Positions 48,710 through 57,445 of a stretch of DNA of 64,000 nucleotides are shown one piece after another. Every line of letters starts with the position of its first letter. Positions within the stretch are counted from its first letter, which is position 1. The notes under the pieces are model-generated. The model worked only from the letters and a program-made list of their open reading frames with translations, was not told the DNA's origin and did no database searches. This stretch comes from Cytophaga hutchinsonii ATCC 33406 (GTDB lineage: Bacteria > Bacteroidota > Bacteroidia > Cytophagales > Cytophagaceae). The position numbers were made by a program, and so were the translations under genes. The DNA lies in NCBI RefSeq assembly GCF_000014145.1, contig NC_008255.1, positions 1 to 64,000 of the forward strand, written 5' to 3'.

Positions 48710-49999
48710 ATGGCGAGACTAGATTTATTACCCAAATATATAGTAAGGGTCGAAGGAGCTAGTGGCTGCTTGTTCCAGCCAATAAATGATGAATATAGCT
48801 GCGTTCTAACAGCAAAGCATGTTATTGATGGTAATAATTCACCATCAATAATCCGCCAGGCTTTTGATGAAAATGGTGCGTTAGTAAATGAAACATTAGA
48901 AATTATTGGGACTCCATTTTTACATTCTAACGAACACAAGGATGCCGCAATTATAAAGATTAAGAAAGTAGAAGGAATTGATTCTTTACTACGAGACGAT
49001 TTATCATCTGAAAACAGAGATGGATATTATTTGTGTGGACATCCAGAGTCTAGAAGAACTCAAAATGATAGTTTTAGACTTGATGAAATTAGCATTCTAC
49101 AACCCAAGGAAAATAATTATAGAGAAGCTAAAAGTAAACAACCTATTATTTATAATGAGGTAACTGGACAATCTGGAGGGGGTATTTTAAAAACACATGA
49201 ATCTTGCATTTTGATTTCAGGTATCCAATCAAGAATGGTAGCAGAAGATGAAAGAGAAACATTGGGAAGATTAGCATTAATGCCTTTATCATTCTTTGAT
49301 GAAATCGTAGAGCAAAATCCAAAAGAATTATCTGCATTATTTCCGCCATACATTGCTTCATTCAAAAGATTAGTTGATGAAATATTCCCGCTTTCAGGAA
49401 TTCAGGTTGCTGATCAGAAAAAAAAATTAATTCAAAATGAATTAAAGGTAATTGCAAAAAATCTTTGTGATGATTTTACTCCTCAATTATTAATTGATTT
49501 GTATAAAGATTCTTTACTTGTTTCTGGAACAGATAAAAGTGTAATTAATCATAGTGAGTTATGGGTTTCATTTTTAGAATTACTTTCAATAAATCAATTA
49601 CATAGTGAGCAAAAAATTACATTAGATTTATTAAAGCAAATTCATAAATCTAAAAAATTATACTTTACAGATTCGAAAGAATGGATTTCCAAATTAGAAG
49701 ACATATATAGGTCTGATTTATCGGAAATAGAAAAAGGAGGTCTTGTTGTTGTTGGTTCTACAATCGACAAAAAACCTACAACAGTAGAAATTGATAAAGG
49801 GTATATAGGTAATATTTGTACAGTTCCAAGTAGTGAAATGAATATTAGTAATACTGTCAGCGACCCTTTTAATGATTTATCGATAGTTCATATTTACAAA
49901 TTTCAAAAGCATGTAATTGATAATTATAAAGCATTTACCTCAATCACATCAGCCAATTCACTTAAAACAATAAAAGAAGTTACAAATGGAGTTATTTAG
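48710..49999 (+). CDS. Trypsin-like serine protease with C-terminal domain, ABC-3C-like effector
   Basis: Residues about 1-200 of this 429-residue protein form a chymotrypsin-fold protease with a complete triad: H37 in LTAKHVIDG, D78 in HKDAAIIKI and S155 in TGQSGGGIL. There is no signal peptide, so it should act inside the cell. The remaining 230 residues are a separate helical-to-mixed domain, probably the part that docks with the middle component. It overlaps the middle component gene by 14 bases. A cytoplasmic protease coupled to an ATPase sensor suggests activation on phage infection. Substrate unknown. Confidence 0.82.
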   Translation: MARLDLLPKYIVRVEGASGCLFQPINDEYSCVLTAKHVIDGNNSPSIIRQAFDENGALVNETLEIIGTPFLHSNEHKDAAIIKIKKVEGIDSLLRDDLSSENRDGYYLCGHPESRRTQNDSFRLDEISILQPKENNYREAKSKQPIIYNEVTGQSGGGILKTHESCILISGIQSRMVAEDERETLGRLALMPLSFFDEIVEQNPKELSALFPPYIASFKRLVDEIFPLSGIQVADQKKKLIQNELKVIAKNLCDDFTPQLLIDLYKDSLLVSGTDKSVINHSELWVSFLELLSINQLHSEQKITLDLLKQIHKSKKLYFTDSKEWISKLEDIYRSDLSEIEKGGLVVVGSTIDKKPTTVEIDKGYIGNICTVPSSEMNISNTVSDPFNDLSIVHIYKFQKHVIDNYKAFTSITSANSLKTIKEVTNGVI

Positions 50000-50528
50000 C
50001 GAAATAGAAGATGTAATAGTAGAAGAAATAAAAAAAGTCTTTGAATTGGATTATTTTTCAATTGGTACAGTTCAATTTGGAGGGATTATAATTGTTTGCA
50101 TGGTTAAATTCAAAGATGAAACTAAATTAAATAGCCAATGGAAAGAATTCAACAGCTACTTAACAGCTAAATTCATACCTACAGTAAAAGATGATTATTC
50201 AAAATGGAATTTTTATGTATTTTATTTTTCAAATAATATAGTTAATAAGTCCCTGAAATATGAAATTGAAAATAACAAATTTAGCAGTAGGAAAATTGTA
50301 ATTGATAATTGCGAATCAATTACTGCAACAGAAATAAATAATGTGATATCAGAACACATTACAAACGACAAAATTCAAATTAATGTTGAAAATAAAGAAA
50401 TATCAACATTTAACAAGAATGCTTCTCTAGCAAATATTTTAGATAAGTTAAGCTTAAGTAAAAAAAATGATGAAGATATGCAAAATGCATTGGGTCAAAT
50501 AGAAAATATTTTTAAAGATGAAATTTAA
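49986..50528 (+). CDS. Small adaptor protein, probable ABC-3C middle component
   Basis: The 180-residue protein is not recognisable by motif. It has an alpha/beta pattern (IGTVQFGGIIIVCMVKF; DYSKWNFYVFYFSNNIV) and an acidic C-terminal helix. Its size and its position between an effector and a Rad50-like ATPase, overlapping both genes (14 bases upstream, 11 bases downstream), match the 'middle component' of ABC three-component systems, which is thought to bridge ATPase and effector. The call rests on context. Confidence 0.6.
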   Translation: MELFSEIEDVIVEEIKKVFELDYFSIGTVQFGGIIIVCMVKFKDETKLNSQWKEFNSYLTAKFIPTVKDDYSKWNFYVFYFSNNIVNKSLKYEIENNKFSSRKIVIDNCESITATEINNVISEHITNDKIQINVENKEISTFNKNASLANILDKLSLSKKNDEDMQNALGQIENIFKDEI

Positions 50529-53500
50529 AAAAGTTGAAATACAAGCATTTCGTGCATACGATAAAGTACATGATGGAACATTTGATTTTACCCGTGAAGA
50601 TGGTAAGAATGCTGATTTTATTTCATTATACGCTCCTAATGGATTTGGTAAAACATCGTTTTATGATGCAGTTGAATATGGTATAACAAATAACATTGAT
50701 CGTTTCTTAAGAAAAGGAAACGGAAAAGATACATTTAATTCCGTTAAGTCTGAAAGAAGCATTAGGTCAAATAATAAGAGACAATATTTTTTAAGAAATA
50801 ATAATTCAGATGATGATCTTCCATCATTTATAAAATTATACACTGTAGCTGAAGCATATCCAATTGAAACTAACATAGAGAAACCTAAAAGTAAAGCAGG
50901 TTATGATTACAAATTTGATCCAAGCGCAACTATAAATAAAGAATTTAAAACAGTCATTTTATCACAGGAATGGATTGATGCTTTTTTAAAAGAAGATAAA
51001 CCAGAAGATAGATATGAGAGATTTATCGAATATTTTGGAGATAAAAATATTGATGAATATTATAATAAATTAATAAGCCTAATTGCTTTAAATAATAAGA
51101 ATATAGAAGCGCTTACGAAAGTGTTAAGCGGTATACAACTAGAGTTAAAGTTTGGGGGAGACAAAGATATTCTCAAAAAGGTGAATGAAACAATTATTTC
51201 ACTTAACAAAGTAGGGGAAAATTTAAAAGAGATTGATGAATCTTATTCAGAAACTGACGCTCTTAATCTTTCAAATAAAATATCCGAAAGAAAAGTTGAT
51301 TTAGATTTTGAAATCAAAAAGGCAACCGAACACATGAAGTACTTAGATATTTTCTATGTAGGCAATGAAGAGGTTGCAGGACTGGCTAAATATTTTGAAT
51401 CAAAAATAAAAATTGAGCAAGTTGATAATCAATACAAAGAAAATCTCTCTATTCTTGAAAAATTTGATAAAAAACAAAAATGCGTTAACGAAATTGATTC
51501 GATTAAATCACAAAACAATGAAATAGGAACTAAAAAACAAAATCTTGAATCATTACAAAAAGACTTAAAAGAGTATGAAAAAATTGCTCAAGAAATTGCA
51601 TCTGGAAAAGAAAAAAGTGAATTATTAAAAAAAGAATTATCAGCCCTAACGCTAAATATAGATGCCCTTAATGAAAAGGAAAGCGAAAATAGATCCAAAC
51701 AAAGTTCTTTACAAAATCAAATTTTAGAGTTAGAAAAAAGTATTTCAGAAATTCCAAAACTTTCAGAAGACTATAATAATTATAATCTAAAACTTAAAGA
51801 ATCTCAAACAAAACTTGATAAAGTTGAACCTGAAATCAAAAGTTTAGAACAAAAGAAAAGTTTATTAGAAATATCAATAAATAATTTACAGAAATCTATT
51901 CAAGAGATAAATGCTGGTACATATCCATCTATTTCGGATGAATTGTATTCTAACAATGCGGAAATCATTGAGGCACTTATCGGAATTGAAAAGTCAATAA
52001 CTATAGAACATGAAAATCTACATGCAATTAATTCTAATATACAAACAAGCGAAAATTTTAAAAAAGAAATTGAACAGTTCATTTCAAAGGGATCTGAAAT
52101 AGTACATAAAAGTCAAACCAGCTCTTGCCCATTATGTGAGCAACAATATGAATCTTTTAGTGTATTAGCTTCGAAAATATCTAATAACAGCCTCCTGTCA
52201 AATATTCTTTCTGGCTTATTAAAGGATAGAGATGATAAAAACAAGAATATTGCTCAGTTGAATGAGTCATTAAAATCGAATAGGCAACAGCTCGTGGCCG
52301 AAATCACTAAGAAACTAGAAGAAACAGAAATAGAACGTGCAAAATTATTAGAAAATTTTAAAAAATATATTGATTTTAAATCCGAAATTATCAAAGAAAT
52401 AGAATTATATAATAAACCTCTGAATGACCTAGATTTAAAATTAAATGAAAAGACGTTTGAAGTTTTCGAAAAAGAATCCAAAGATACTCTAGAAGAGCTA
52501 AAATCAGAATTGACTTCATGCATCAGAAGAGATGAAGAATTAAAAAAATCTGTTATTGACGAATCATTAAATTTAGATATTAAAAAAATTAAATCTTCCC
52601 ACAATTTAACGAAACTAGATAGGCTTAGTAAAGAACCTATTTATTTAAAGATCGTTGAGTATTTTAAAATAAATTATCCTGAAGCAATAATCGCCGATAA
52701 ACCATTATCTGACGAAATAATATTGATAACACATAATTTAGAATCGAATGTTGACAGAGAAATAAAGTTGAACGAAGAAATTGCAGATCTCAATATTATA
52801 CTAAAAGCATTTACAGTTGAGGGTGTTCAAAAAAACAATGAACTAATAAGCGAAACCAAAAATATATACGTTAAAATAATAAATTCATTTGAGCAAGAAG
52901 TTCGATCAAAGTTGAATATTGAATTAAATGGGCACACAATTGATTCATTTTCTAATTTTTTAGATAGTAATAAAAACAACAGTAAGGATAAAATTGTCAA
53001 ACATGAATTGATAATAAAAGACTATGATCTACTATCTCAATTCAAAGAAAACGTTACTCCATTTTTGAAATACGAGAAAGCGAAAGTTAAAGAGAAGGAT
53101 ACTAAAGATAGAATTCAGTTTTTAAAAACTAAAATATCTAGTGAATTAGAAAAGGAATTGCAAAATGTGTCTGAATATTTGACTCAACAAATAGATTCAT
53201 TCTTTTATGAAGGCTTGATAAATGAATTGTACAGAAAAATAGATCCACATCCTGATTATAAGACAGTAACCTTTAGATGTGATTTTTCGGACACAAAGCC
53301 AAAATTGAATGTTTGTGTTTATCAGGAAAATGAAGATGAGTTAATAATTCCAAATCTTTACTTTAGTACCGCGCAATTAAATATATTAAGTTTAAGTATA
53401 TTTTTGGCAAAGGCATTAAATGCTAAAGATGATAAGGGAAAACCATTTGACTGCATTTTTATTGATGATCCAATTCAATCAATGGATAGCATCAACATTC

Positions 53501-53673
53501 TTTCTACAATCGACTTAATAAGAAGTATTGTTGTAAACCATAAAAAACAAATAATACTTTCTACGCATGACGAAAATTTTCATAATCTTTTGAAGAAAAA
53601 AATGCCAACAAATTTATTCAATTCTAAATTTATGGAACTTGAAAGTTTTGGTAAGGTAAAAAATGATATTTAA
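50518..53673 (+). CDS. Rad50/SMC-like ABC ATPase with zinc hook, sensor of ABC-3C-like system
   Basis: The 1051-residue protein has ABC ATPase halves at both ends and a long coiled coil between. Walker A is APNGFGKTSF (about 38-47), the Q-loop lies in VILSQEWIDAF (about 146-156), signature-like FSTAQLNILSLS (about 948-959), Walker B FIDDPIQSMD (about 980-989) and the H-loop LSTHDENF (about 1014-1021). A CPLC (about 537-540) midway in the coil is a Rad50-type zinc hook for dimerising. The signature reads STAQ instead of SGGQ. It probably senses DNA or nucleoprotein and licenses the effectors. Confidence 0.85.
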   Translation: MKFKKVEIQAFRAYDKVHDGTFDFTREDGKNADFISLYAPNGFGKTSFYDAVEYGITNNIDRFLRKGNGKDTFNSVKSERSIRSNNKRQYFLRNNNSDDDLPSFIKLYTVAEAYPIETNIEKPKSKAGYDYKFDPSATINKEFKTVILSQEWIDAFLKEDKPEDRYERFIEYFGDKNIDEYYNKLISLIALNNKNIEALTKVLSGIQLELKFGGDKDILKKVNETIISLNKVGENLKEIDESYSETDALNLSNKISERKVDLDFEIKKATEHMKYLDIFYVGNEEVAGLAKYFESKIKIEQVDNQYKENLSILEKFDKKQKCVNEIDSIKSQNNEIGTKKQNLESLQKDLKEYEKIAQEIASGKEKSELLKKELSALTLNIDALNEKESENRSKQSSLQNQILELEKSISEIPKLSEDYNNYNLKLKESQTKLDKVEPEIKSLEQKKSLLEISINNLQKSIQEINAGTYPSISDELYSNNAEIIEALIGIEKSITIEHENLHAINSNIQTSENFKKEIEQFISKGSEIVHKSQTSSCPLCEQQYESFSVLASKISNNSLLSNILSGLLKDRDDKNKNIAQLNESLKSNRQQLVAEITKKLEETEIERAKLLENFKKYIDFKSEIIKEIELYNKPLNDLDLKLNEKTFEVFEKESKDTLEELKSELTSCIRRDEELKKSVIDESLNLDIKKIKSSHNLTKLDRLSKEPIYLKIVEYFKINYPEAIIADKPLSDEIILITHNLESNVDREIKLNEEIADLNIILKAFTVEGVQKNNELISETKNIYVKIINSFEQEVRSKLNIELNGHTIDSFSNFLDSNKNNSKDKIVKHELIIKDYDLLSQFKENVTPFLKYEKAKVKEKDTKDRIQFLKTKISSELEKELQNVSEYLTQQIDSFFYEGLINELYRKIDPHPDYKTVTFRCDFSDTKPKLNVCVYQENEDELIIPNLYFSTAQLNILSLSIFLAKALNAKDDKGKPFDCIFIDDPIQSMDSINILSTIDLIRSIVVNHKKQIILSTHDENFHNLLKKKMPTNLFNSKFMELESFGKVKNDI

Positions 53674-53688
53674 TACGTAATAAACAAT

Positions 53689-54609
53689 ATGGAATATATT
53701 TCTACCTCAGCACTTGCAAATGAGATTGATATCAATGCTAGTGAATTATTTGAAAAACTAAAGTCACTTGGATGGATAGAAAGAAAAAACGACAAGTGGA
53801 TACTTACTAATCTTGGCGAACAAAAAGGCGGACAAACAAGAAGTAATCCTAAATTCGGAGAATATATCGTTTGGCCAGAAAATATTTCTATCAGCAATGG
53901 AGAACAAAAGGATAAAGCAAAACTTATTAACGCAACAGCAATTGGGAAGCACTTTTCTATTTCATCCCAAAGACTTAATCTGATTCTCTCAGAATTAGGT
54001 TTGATAGAAAAAGATATTGCAGCAGGCTGGGAAATAACTAAACTTGGGAAAAGTATTGGTGGTAGACAGTTTGAGCATGAAACATCAGGAGCTAATTATG
54101 TATTATGGCCTGAAGGTATTTTGCAATACAAAAGGCTTTTAGAAGTATTTAAAGAAAGTTTGCCAGAACAACCAATACTTCAAAAGGAAATTCATATCTC
54201 AACTTCACAAATCGAAACACCAACTATCAATAAAGATAATTTTAGAGAAAAGTTTGAAGCGAAGCATCGAACTATTGACGGGCATTATGTTCGAAGTAAA
54301 GCTGAAATGTTAATTGATAATTGGCTTTACCAATATGGACTTATTCATGCTTATGAAAGAAAGCTTCCAATAGATGAAGATGTTTATTGCGACTTTTATA
54401 TCCCTTCAGGTAACGGTAGGCCGCAGGCTGTTTATATAGAATTTTGGGGGCTTGAGAATGATCCAAAGTATACTGCTCGTAAAAACAAAAAAATAGAAAT
54501 ATATAAAAAAGAAGGCCTTTCGCTAATAGAATTAACTGACGCTGATTTACAAAATATAGACGATATTTTGGCGAAAAAACTTAGACAATTCAAAGTGCCA
54601 ATTGGGTAG
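53689..54609 (+). CDS. Tandem winged-helix DNA-binding protein with Vsr-like PD-(D/E)XK nuclease
   Basis: The 306-residue protein has two related segments (about 3-66 and 80-144), each a short helical wHTH ending in a 'G-x-Y-x-x-WPE-x-I' signature (GEYIVWPENI; ANYVLWPEGI), a clear internal duplication. A Vsr-like nuclease follows (about 190-300) with catalytic-type E206 in SKAEMLID, D about 234 in CDFYIP and E about 250 in YIEFWGL. It should bind and cut DNA. It comes 15 bases after the ATPase gene and may be a fifth component of that operon or a separate restriction gene. Confidence 0.68.
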   Translation: MEYISTSALANEIDINASELFEKLKSLGWIERKNDKWILTNLGEQKGGQTRSNPKFGEYIVWPENISISNGEQKDKAKLINATAIGKHFSISSQRLNLILSELGLIEKDIAAGWEITKLGKSIGGRQFEHETSGANYVLWPEGILQYKRLLEVFKESLPEQPILQKEIHISTSQIETPTINKDNFREKFEAKHRTIDGHYVRSKAEMLIDNWLYQYGLIHAYERKLPIDEDVYCDFYIPSGNGRPQAVYIEFWGLENDPKYTARKNKKIEIYKKEGLSLIELTDADLQNIDDILAKKLRQFKVPIG

Positions 54610-54626
54610 AAATATAAATTTACCAA

Positions 54627-55631
54627 GTGAATTTGAAAATCGATAAGACAATGGATCGTAAAAAAAAGCATGGAAGTTTTATATTGACGAACGAGTTTAC
54701 ATTGGAAGAATTTCTTGCAGTAGCTCTTTTGCCAAACTCTGAAAAGGAATATTATCCAGTTAGTCACTTCCCAACCGATAAACATTTGGAAGATTATTTG
54801 GCAACCATTGAGTCAAGATCAGAAAAAGAAGTTCGGGATTTATTAAGACATTTTTTACCTAAGAATTCAACTTACGGAAAGGATAACTATTACCGTAAGT
54901 ATTATATTCAGCGAGAGGAAAGTGAATCAATAACTTTAGAACAGCAAGTGGAAACAAACAATTATAGAATTGAAGATACCGAATATTATAGGCGGCTAAT
55001 TTTTTCTATATTTCCCCATGAACATGTTTGGGAGGGTTTGACTTGGACTTTAGACCTTTTACCGCATTCACCCAATGAAGCAATTAGAGTAATAGACGCT
55101 TATTTTTTAGCTAACTGTCAATTTTTACCAGACGATTTAATGACTGGAATCAGTGACTGTACTACTATTCTAAGGGCTAGGTATTTTGATAAGGAACATC
55201 CAAGAGAAATTTTTTTAAATCTGTTGCCTAAAGAGTTTGAGCAATTAGTTGCAGGACTGTATTCTGAGATGAAGTACTTAACCAGGCTAACTAAAACTAC
55301 ACGAGATGGAGGTGTTGATATTTTTGCTTCTAAAGATGAGCCTGGTAAGAAAGAGAAACTCGTAATTCAATGCAAACGTTACACTCCAAAGATTACCTTA
55401 GACGAAGTTAAAGTATTGCATTCAACGACTTTGAGTACTAAATCTACTAAAGGCGTATTTGTTACAAGTTCTGAATATACTAGAGATGCAAAAAAGTTTT
55501 CCGAGGATAATCCTTCAGTTGAACTAATAGACTATAAACAATTAATTAAACTTTTGAACAAACATTATGGCCCATATTGGACAAGCAAAATTAGCCGTAT
55601 TCTTAACAATCAAAAAATCAGAATTAAATAA
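54627..55631 (+). CDS. Mrr-type restriction endonuclease
   Basis: The C-terminal half of this 334-residue protein is an Mrr catalytic domain: LPKEFEQLVAGLYSEM (about 205-220), TTRDGGVDIFAS (about 224-235) with the metal-binding aspartate, then VIQCKRYTPK (about 246-255) and GVFVTSSEYT. These form the PD-(D/Q)XK site that cuts DNA, often modified DNA. The N-terminal half is unrecognised and may be the specificity part. Start is GTG 54627 or ATG 54651, 17 bases after the Vsr-like nuclease gene. No methyltransferase is present, in keeping with a modification-dependent enzyme. Confidence 0.78.
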   Translation: MNLKIDKTMDRKKKHGSFILTNEFTLEEFLAVALLPNSEKEYYPVSHFPTDKHLEDYLATIESRSEKEVRDLLRHFLPKNSTYGKDNYYRKYYIQREESESITLEQQVETNNYRIEDTEYYRRLIFSIFPHEHVWEGLTWTLDLLPHSPNEAIRVIDAYFLANCQFLPDDLMTGISDCTTILRARYFDKEHPREIFLNLLPKEFEQLVAGLYSEMKYLTRLTKTTRDGGVDIFASKDEPGKKEKLVIQCKRYTPKITLDEVKVLHSTTLSTKSTKGVFVTSSEYTRDAKKFSEDNPSVELIDYKQLIKLLNKHYGPYWTSKISRILNNQKIRIK

Positions 55632-55649
55632 TAAAACGATTAAACAACT

Positions 55650-56270
55650 ATGCGTTCAAAAAGTGAAATCTTATTGGCGATTAAACAACAGTTAGAATTT
55701 GTTAAAGATAATCTTCACGATTTAAAAAATAATCCCAATGATGCTAAAATTAAAAGGCAGTCATTCGCAAATCTTATCACATGGGGCAGAACTGTTACTT
55801 TTGTTATACAAAATCTTAAAAGTGTTGTCGGTGAAGATAAATTTAATACTTGGTATCAGCCTTTTCAAGATGAGATGAAAAATGATCAATTATTAAATAT
55901 GTTTAAAGATGCGAGGAATAATTTAGAAAAGCAGGGCAAGCTTCATACGTCATCGATAGGTTTACGAAATTTTTCTTTTGATACAAGTATGCTCAATAAT
56001 TTCCAACCACCACCTAATAACAAAGGTTTTTTTATAGGCGATCAATTTGGGGGGAGTGGATGGATTATTGAATTGCCAGACGGAAGCACAGAAAAAATAT
56101 ATGTTGATATGGCTGATATACAGACATGGACTATTGAAATTTCATTCTCTAATCATGCAGTCATGCATTTAGGGCAAACAGTAACAGACACAAGCATAGA
56201 AAATTGTTCTTCATTATATTATGATTATTTAAAAGGTTTAGTCGAGAAAACTACATTAGAATTTAAATAG
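55650..56270 (+). CDS. Unknown protein at the end of the defence operon
   Basis: The 206-residue protein is not recognised. The N-terminal half is helical (EILLAIKQQLEFVKDNLHDLK; LITWGRTVTFVIQNL; KDARNNLEKQGKL) and the C-terminal half is beta-rich (GWIIELPDGSTEKIYVD). The RNxxxK-like end of the helical part faintly recalls HEPN-type RNases but lacks a clear RxxxxH. It follows the Mrr gene by 18 bases and is the last gene of the same-strand run, so it may be an immunity, adaptor or effector protein. Confidence 0.5.
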   Translation: MRSKSEILLAIKQQLEFVKDNLHDLKNNPNDAKIKRQSFANLITWGRTVTFVIQNLKSVVGEDKFNTWYQPFQDEMKNDQLLNMFKDARNNLEKQGKLHTSSIGLRNFSFDTSMLNNFQPPPNNKGFFIGDQFGGSGWIIELPDGSTEKIYVDMADIQTWTIEISFSNHAVMHLGQTVTDTSIENCSSLYYDYLKGLVEKTTLEFK

Positions 56271-56691
56271 TTATTAAAATATATATATATACATTTTCCT
56301 TATTCAGAAACAAACTATACGTGTTATGAATTGAGTGACAAATAGAAAATAAATCCTGAAAAATTTTTACAATTACATTTCAATACATTGATCACAATGT
56401 TTGAAGGAGTTTTTTTTCAAAATTTCATTGGTTGAAAATTTTTTCATAAAAATTTAGATAAAAATTGTGCATGCCTATTATGCTCGTTGCAGAGCCTCTA
56501 GCGAGCAATATTGATTTATTGGTATCAAATTTCAAATTTGGAAAATTTGGGTAAAAATTTGTGAAGGGGTACTTCAAATAATGTAAGACCTAGATTTAGA
56601 CCCTTAAATAAGATACGCATGTACATTAAATAGAGCCATAATTTAAGGGCTTATTTTTATACTTTCTCACTTTGCCATGGTTTAATTCATA
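56271..56691. other. Non-coding A/T-rich region with repeated AAATTT blocks
   Basis: No long ORF is present. The stretch 56400-56570 carries many AAATTT/AAAATTTT blocks, a TGCTCG...CGAGCA hairpin (56481-56507), and a wide inverted pair CCCTTAAAT / ATTTAAGGG (56601-56609, 56641-56649). A 27-codon ORF starting at ATG 56471 (ending SNFKFGKFG) covers part of it. The region separates the defence operon from the maintenance genes and may hold a promoter or an origin-like site; none is proven. Confidence 0.4.
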
Positions 56692-57063
56692 ATGCAAAGT
56701 CACAAAAAATACGAGAAGAAATATTTTCAGATTCGAGTAATTGGTCAGAATGATACTGGAAAATCTGAGTTGAAAACTCTTCACTTATTGGCAGTAGATT
56801 ACGCACAAGCAATGAGCTTGGCGAGATGGCATCTTCATTTCGAATATCAATGTTTTCAAGCATTCTTATTGCAGTATCGCTTTTTGAAGATTGCCTTATT
56901 TCAATACTATAGTCAATTACAAGGTTATGAGATCAGCAGATTTCATGTGATCGCTTGTCTTTATGTATTCAAGATGGATAATAGATTTGATGAAGATGTT
57001 TCATTGCTTATTCTGGCTGAAGCTCGCAAGCTTATTGTAAATTATCTAAGAAATAAAAAATAA
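56692..57063 (+). CDS. Hypothetical protein of the element
   Basis: The 123-residue basic protein is mostly helical with a Lys-rich start (QSHKKYEKKYFQIRVIG) and hydrophobic-aromatic middle (LLQYRFLKIALFQYYSQL). No family is recognised. It has its own upstream region of 420 bp and stops 25 bases before the convergent XRE gene, with no obvious terminator. Coding is supported by length and composition only. Confidence 0.45.
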   Translation: MQSHKKYEKKYFQIRVIGQNDTGKSELKTLHLLAVDYAQAMSLARWHLHFEYQCFQAFLLQYRFLKIALFQYYSQLQGYEISRFHVIACLYVFKMDNRFDEDVSLLILAEARKLIVNYLRNKK

Positions 57064-57087
57064 TTGGGCAGAAGAGTACAAGCAAAA

Positions 57088-57312
57088 TTACTCCTTGATT
57101 CCTTTAAAGAAATCAGTCATGGATATTTGAAGGTATACACATATTTTCTTAAGTGTACTTACGGAGAAATCTCTTTTTCCAGTTTCAATTCTACCAAAGT
57201 GTATTCCCGTATCATTGAATGCATTCTCCTGAGTTAAATTGGCTTTTTCTCTAAGTTCTTTAACTCGTTGAGCTAATTTTCTTAAAAGTTTTGGATTTCC
57301 TTCTGTGCCCAT
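57088..57312 (-). CDS. XRE-family helix-turn-helix regulator
   Basis: The 74-residue protein is a single HTH domain: LRKLAQRVKELREKANLTQENAF followed by GIHFGRIETGKRDFSVSTLKKICVYLQIS. These match the five-helix Cro/C1 fold, with a slightly odd recognition helix (FNDTGIHFGRIETG). Such proteins repress their own and neighbouring promoters. It is divergent from the lipoprotein gene, and palindromes lie between the two, so it probably regulates that interval. Confidence 0.85.
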   Translation of the reverse strand: MGTEGNPKLLRKLAQRVKELREKANLTQENAFNDTGIHFGRIETGKRDFSVSTLKKICVYLQISMTDFFKGIKE

Positions 57313-57359
57313 GACCGAAAGGTCGGGACGTTGACCTATATAATTAATTACCGTACGGT
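57313..57359. promoter_or_regulatory. Operator-like palindromes between the XRE gene and the lipoprotein gene
   Basis: GACCGAAAGGTC (57313-57324) and the perfect 10-bp ACCGTACGGT (57350-57359) lie just upstream of the XRE start and share the ACCG/CGGT half. They are candidate operators for the XRE protein. No promoter consensus is exact nearby. Confidence 0.4.
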
Positions 57360-57445
57360 CATTTTGTAAAGTATTTTTACTAATTTGGTAAGCGAATAAG
57401 GCGGAAACCGAAAAGCCCTGAAAGAGTAGGTAAGGTTAAATTTTA

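Noticed and set aside
56400-56570. Firm call of a replication origin from AAATTT blocks
   Set aside because: AT-rich blocks alone are not enough; no DnaA-box cluster or adjacent initiator gene is visible there.
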